A DNA stretch of 8,073 nucleotides from Candidatus Latescibacterota bacterium (GTDB lineage Bacteria; Krumholzibacteriota; Krumholzibacteriia; Krumholzibacteriales; WJIX01). Position 1 is the first letter of the stretch. Each line of letters opens with the position of its first letter. The notes beneath the pieces were generated by a model. The model made no database searches. It was not told the origin of the DNA and worked only from the letters and a program-made list of their open reading frames with translations. The stretch spans positions 1 to 8,073 of the forward strand of contig DAOWMJ010000088.1 of NCBI GenBank assembly GCA_030643145.1, given 5' to 3'. Position numbers and translations under genes: made by a program. Positions 5,677 to 8,073 of the stretch are shown in pieces.

Positions 5677-7343
5677 CACTCTTTGACAACCTCTACCTTA
5701 AACTGACTGTTAATAGATGTGCGGGCCTTTAAAAATGCCGCCAGCCGCAAATTTATAAGATTTATTTCATCATCTGAATAAAAGTCTTTTTCGCGAACAG
5801 TTACCTTAACCACTACACACTTTCTCAAGCCCCCCTGGGTGCGCATAACGCCCTTTTCGCAATCTGCACGCAGGATTCTTTGATCGAATGTTTTCGCCCA
5901 GTTTACTATCTGATCCAGGGTCATCGCCCTGTCGCGCCCACGCAGGCGGCATGACACTTCATTAACAATTTGTTCCTCCGTCTTGGCGGGAATAGCGCCC
6001 GAAACAGGAGTAATATTCTGTAATGAAATCATTCCCGGGTGGCTTTCATACAATTCGCTAACCTTGCCAGCGGAAATTCCATTTGCCTTCGTCCCGTTAG
6101 TAACGGAATAATTTACGGTAATGGATTCGGGAGGCAGCTCGATCTCTGAAGAAAAATCAAAAAACAGACACAGTCGGGCATTTTCTTCAATAACAGTGTA
6201 AAATCTTTTTTCATCGCCTGTCAAAGCCTCATGCCTGGGAATAAAATTATTCCCCTCGGAATCCGTCACTGAAATGATTTCTACGATATCATTTATATTT
6301 TCGAGTATTTCAATTTCAACCAGCCGATTGCCCCCGGTATGCTTAAACAGAGTTTTTTCTTTTTTGTTCACCGCTATAAAACAGTCGAAGTTCATTTTAA
6401 ACGACTGCTGAAACACAGATTTGTCTCCCCTTCCCGGCAGCAGAATCTTTATCCAGTAAAGTTTTTCGGCTTCCTCCGGCGGGTCGATACCACATTCTTC
6501 CAAAATCTTCATAAAATCTCTATCCGGCAGACCTGACCGCCACGCGGTTGCGAAATCTTTCGGTATTATAACGAAATTATTCTCCAGCGGTTTAAAAAGA
6601 TCGCTGTTCCTTCTCAAACCACCCCAGTCCATAATCTCCCCCCTGCAGGAAAATATATCATCGAGAGTCCCGTACAAACCGGGGCAGAAGCCGCCATCCT
6701 GATAAAAATGCCCGTCTACACATGGCAACCACTTAGCCCATCTGAGCTGTTCGAGGGCGCCATCAATGCCCTGCAGGAATAAAATGCTGTCCGTAAAATC
6801 ATCCGCCTGGCCCTGGTGTTCAATGGTCACATAAAGAACCGCGTCCTTGCCGGAAATCGCGGATGGTTGAAACGTAGAAGATACCTTGGTGCTGTCCCGC
6901 TTAAGGGGGGAAATATCATAAGCCCGGTTGCCAAATGTAAAGTATATATTTTTCAATTCGGCCTTTAACAGTTTCTCATTACGAAGCGATGAGAAAAAGA
7001 AAGTATGCCCCTCATCCCGGTCCTCTTTGTAGAAGAATTGAGTATGAATATCCACATATACCACGGGATCGGATGGTTCGGCCCGCATTACGGTATAGGC
7101 GGGAACCGGCCATCTTAATTCTTCGGGATACAGAGATTTTATCAAAGCGTTTGAAGCGGACTTCCAGGTCTGTTCAATCCTGCTATCAATGGAAGCCAGC
7201 TGGCTGGCGTAAAGCCGAAGCAGAATACGCAGGACAGGGTCCATGCGATCGGGTGACTCCGGCACCTGGTCATTCCAAGTCCGTAGTTCCCTGTGCATGT
7301 CCTGAAAAATCTCATCGGCTGTTCTGGATTTTTCCGTATTCAT
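5676..7343 (-). CDS. tssF: TssF, baseplate wedge subunit
   Basis: TssF is the gp6-like wedge protein. Two copies pair with one TssG to form the baseplate around the VgrG hub. The 555-residue length is close to the usual 550-620. Residues 35-83 read DPVLRILLRLYASQLASID, then ALIKSLYPEELRWPVPAY. This is the family's N-terminal pattern: D-P-x-x-R, a helix ending in D, then L-YP-x-x-x-x-P-x-P. The centre is divergent. The last 93 residues (463-555) contain TLDQIVNWAKTFDQRI, then RTQGGLRKC, then a two-strand end, and resemble phage baseplate J/gp6 C-termini. ATG at 7343 starts one base after the tssE stop. The stop TGA overlaps the tssG start, indicating translational coupling. Identity is well supported by neighbours and N-terminus; the central domain alone would not identify it. 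Confidence 0.85.
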   Translation of the reverse strand: MNTEKSRTADEIFQDMHRELRTWNDQVPESPDRMDPVLRILLRLYASQLASIDSRIEQTWKSASNALIKSLYPEELRWPVPAYTVMRAEPSDPVVYVDIHTQFFYKEDRDEGHTFFFSSLRNEKLLKAELKNIYFTFGNRAYDISPLKRDSTKVSSTFQPSAISGKDAVLYVTIEHQGQADDFTDSILFLQGIDGALEQLRWAKWLPCVDGHFYQDGGFCPGLYGTLDDIFSCRGEIMDWGGLRRNSDLFKPLENNFVIIPKDFATAWRSGLPDRDFMKILEECGIDPPEEAEKLYWIKILLPGRGDKSVFQQSFKMNFDCFIAVNKKEKTLFKHTGGNRLVEIEILENINDIVEIISVTDSEGNNFIPRHEALTGDEKRFYTVIEENARLCLFFDFSSEIELPPESITVNYSVTNGTKANGISAGKVSELYESHPGMISLQNITPVSGAIPAKTEEQIVNEVSCRLRGRDRAMTLDQIVNWAKTFDQRILRADCEKGVMRTQGGLRKCVVVKVTVREKDFYSDDEINLINLRLAAFLKARTSINSQFKVEVVKE

Positions 7344-7344
7344 C

Positions 7345-7725
7345 TCATCCCACTCTGAATATTTCCTCGAACCTTTTTTTATTGTCTCCGTCCTGATAAT
7401 TGCCTATAACTTTCACCGCGATACCCAGTGGATGACCCGGCGCTGTTTCCACGTTCTTAAGAGAAGCCGAAACATTAAACAATCTCCTCTCGTATTTACC
7501 GATGGCTTTGCGTACACTTCCCTGCACATCCGAACGGTTGGCGCTGAAAAAGTCAGAGAACTCCCTTTCCCAAAGATCGCAACCGAACTCAGGATCGAAC
7601 GGGACGGATCCCGGACGGGTGCTCAAAATCAAGCCAATTGAATGGGATATTGAACTATGAAGACCTGTTTCCTTCAAATGTCCTTTCCGGAGAATTAATG
7701 GCAGTGATAAATATTTCATCGGCAT
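7345..7725 (-). CDS. tssE: TssE, gp25-like baseplate wedge subunit
   Basis: TssE is the T4 gp25 homologue. It sits in each baseplate wedge and starts sheath polymerisation by offering a sheath-like handshake element. At 126 residues the protein has the usual family size. The middle carries FDPEFGCDLWEREFSDFF (about residues 43-60), the conserved gp25 core in which a P-x-FG motif is followed by an acidic aromatic helix. Further on, IGKYERRLFNV corresponds to the family's I-x-x-YEPRL element, with Arg replacing Pro. Despite the old lysozyme label of this family, no catalytic residues are evident and none are expected. ATG at 7725 is chosen; another ATG two codons later is equally possible. No strong ribosome site precedes it, so it probably depends on translation of vgrG two bases upstream. 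The stop is one base before tssF. Confidence 0.88.
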   Translation of the reverse strand: MPMKYLSLPLILRKGHLKETGLHSSISHSIGLILSTRPGSVPFDPEFGCDLWEREFSDFFSANRSDVQGSVRKAIGKYERRLFNVSASLKNVETAPGHPLGIAVKVIGNYQDGDNKKRFEEIFRVG

Positions 7726-7727
7726 CT

Positions 7728-8073
7728 TTAATTAAGATTAATCAACCCGCCTTTCACGTTAACCTGTGCGTTACCTTTAATGTCATAATTTGCGGCCGCC
7801 TCCGATTTAATATTGCCTTTGGCCTTTATCTCGATATTGGCCCCCTCGAGTTTTATGTCGGAGCCGGCTTTCATGGTAATACTATTGTCGGCTTCCACGG
7901 TCAAGTTACTACCGGTAATTGAAATATCTCCCTCGGTTGATATCGATATGGAGGGGCCCGCAATATCCATCACGATCTGATTCTTTTTGTCCTTCTGAGA
8001 AATAACGATTTGCTCTTTCCCATCTTTATCATTGAAAACTATCTTGTTGCCGCCGCGGGTCATAAACATCTTA
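7728..8073 (-). CDS. vgrG: VgrG (TssI) spike protein, C-terminal fragment (5' end outside window)
   Basis: VgrG forms the trimeric needle at the tip of the T6SS tube, equivalent to phage T4 gp27-gp5. Only the last 114 or so residues are here. The frame stays open to the window edge, so the Met near the edge is internal and not a start. The fragment opens with TRGGNKIVFNDKDGKEQI, which matches the segment joining the VgrG OB-fold to the needle (from family knowledge). After it come short alternating strands with regularly spaced Gly, Asp and Asn, such as GDISITG and NSITMKAGSDIKLEG, typical of the gp5-type triple beta-helix. The protein ends just after the helix at INLN, so no C-terminal effector domain is fused. 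The stop lies two bases before the tssE start, so the two genes share an operon. An unrelated beta-helical protein is unlikely, given the gp25-like neighbour. Confidence 0.88.
   Translation of the reverse strand, partial: KMFMTRGGNKIVFNDKDGKEQIVISQKDKKNQIVMDIAGPSISISTEGDISITGSNLTVEADNSITMKAGSDIKLEGANIEIKAKGNIKSEAAANYDIKGNAQVNVKGGLINLN

Noticed and set aside
6989..7396. Plus-strand reading frame of 135 codons
   Set aside because: It lies almost wholly opposite the start of tssF and reaches into tssE, both well supported. Its translation is rich in Arg and Pro with no recognisable pattern.
7345..7725. Lysozyme activity for the gp25-like protein
   Set aside because: The family name is historical; no catalytic acid arrangement is evident and its neighbours fix it as TssE.
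7740..7980. Tandem DNA repeat in the vgrG end
   Set aside because: The periodicity is in the beta-helix protein strands; the bases themselves are not repeated closely enough to be a DNA repeat.
7728..8069. Separate short gene starting at the Met near the right edge
   Set aside because: The frame is open to the window edge and the sequence is the inner part of VgrG, so this Met is internal.
1..8073. CRISPR array, tRNA, rRNA, insertion sequence or clear terminator hairpin
   Set aside because: Reading both strands showed none. The window is almost fully coding and the short gaps hold only ribosome sites and the one candidate promoter.

Overview
The window carries nine genes, all on the minus strand and read from high to low coordinates. 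They form one block of a type VI secretion system (T6SS), the contractile phage-tail-like injection machine of Gram-negative bacteria. The order is: 3' end of vgrG (tssI), tssE, tssF, tssG, tssK, a small 75-residue orf, a tail-anchored membrane protein in the place of TssL, a GTPase with one membrane span in the place of TssM, and the first codons of an exported protein that runs off the low-coordinate edge. Genes overlap or lie within about 30 bases of each other. The one exception is a 65-base gap before tssK, which holds a plausible sigma70-type promoter.

The first half (about 4774-8073) is the spike and baseplate: VgrG tip, TssE wedge/sheath-start protein, TssF and TssG wedge subunits. 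TssK, the baseplate-to-membrane adaptor, follows. These assignments rest on family signatures read from the translations. TssG and TssE are the clearest, and TssF and TssK are divergent but recognisable.

The second half (1-3246) is where canonical T6SS membrane genes (tssJ, tssL, tssM) would be expected, and it does not look canonical. I see no DotU/TssL signature and no ImcF/TssM of about 1,100 residues. Instead there is a 234-residue tail-anchored protein, and a 730-residue protein with an N-terminal cytoplasmic GTPase domain (P-loop, DxxG, TKAD), one membrane helix, and about 370 residues on the far side. Topology and position argue that these two form a replacement membrane complex. A second oddity is that TssG begins with a PASTA-like domain, a fold best known from peptidoglycan-binding receptors. 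Together these suggest a divergent T6SS lineage whose membrane anchor has not, to my knowledge, been described. This is an inference from sequence reading only.

The organism cannot be named. A T6SS implies a diderm bacterium. The DNA is of moderate GC, with mixed codon use and AGGTG-type ribosome sites. TssK reads as W-x-DGM near its start, which from memory is nearer to Bacteroidetes-type TssK than to the proteobacterial form, but the membrane genes match neither. A deltaproteobacterial or candidate-phylum genome is possible. The sheath (tssB/C), ClpV, Hcp and PAAR genes are not in the window and would have to lie elsewhere.
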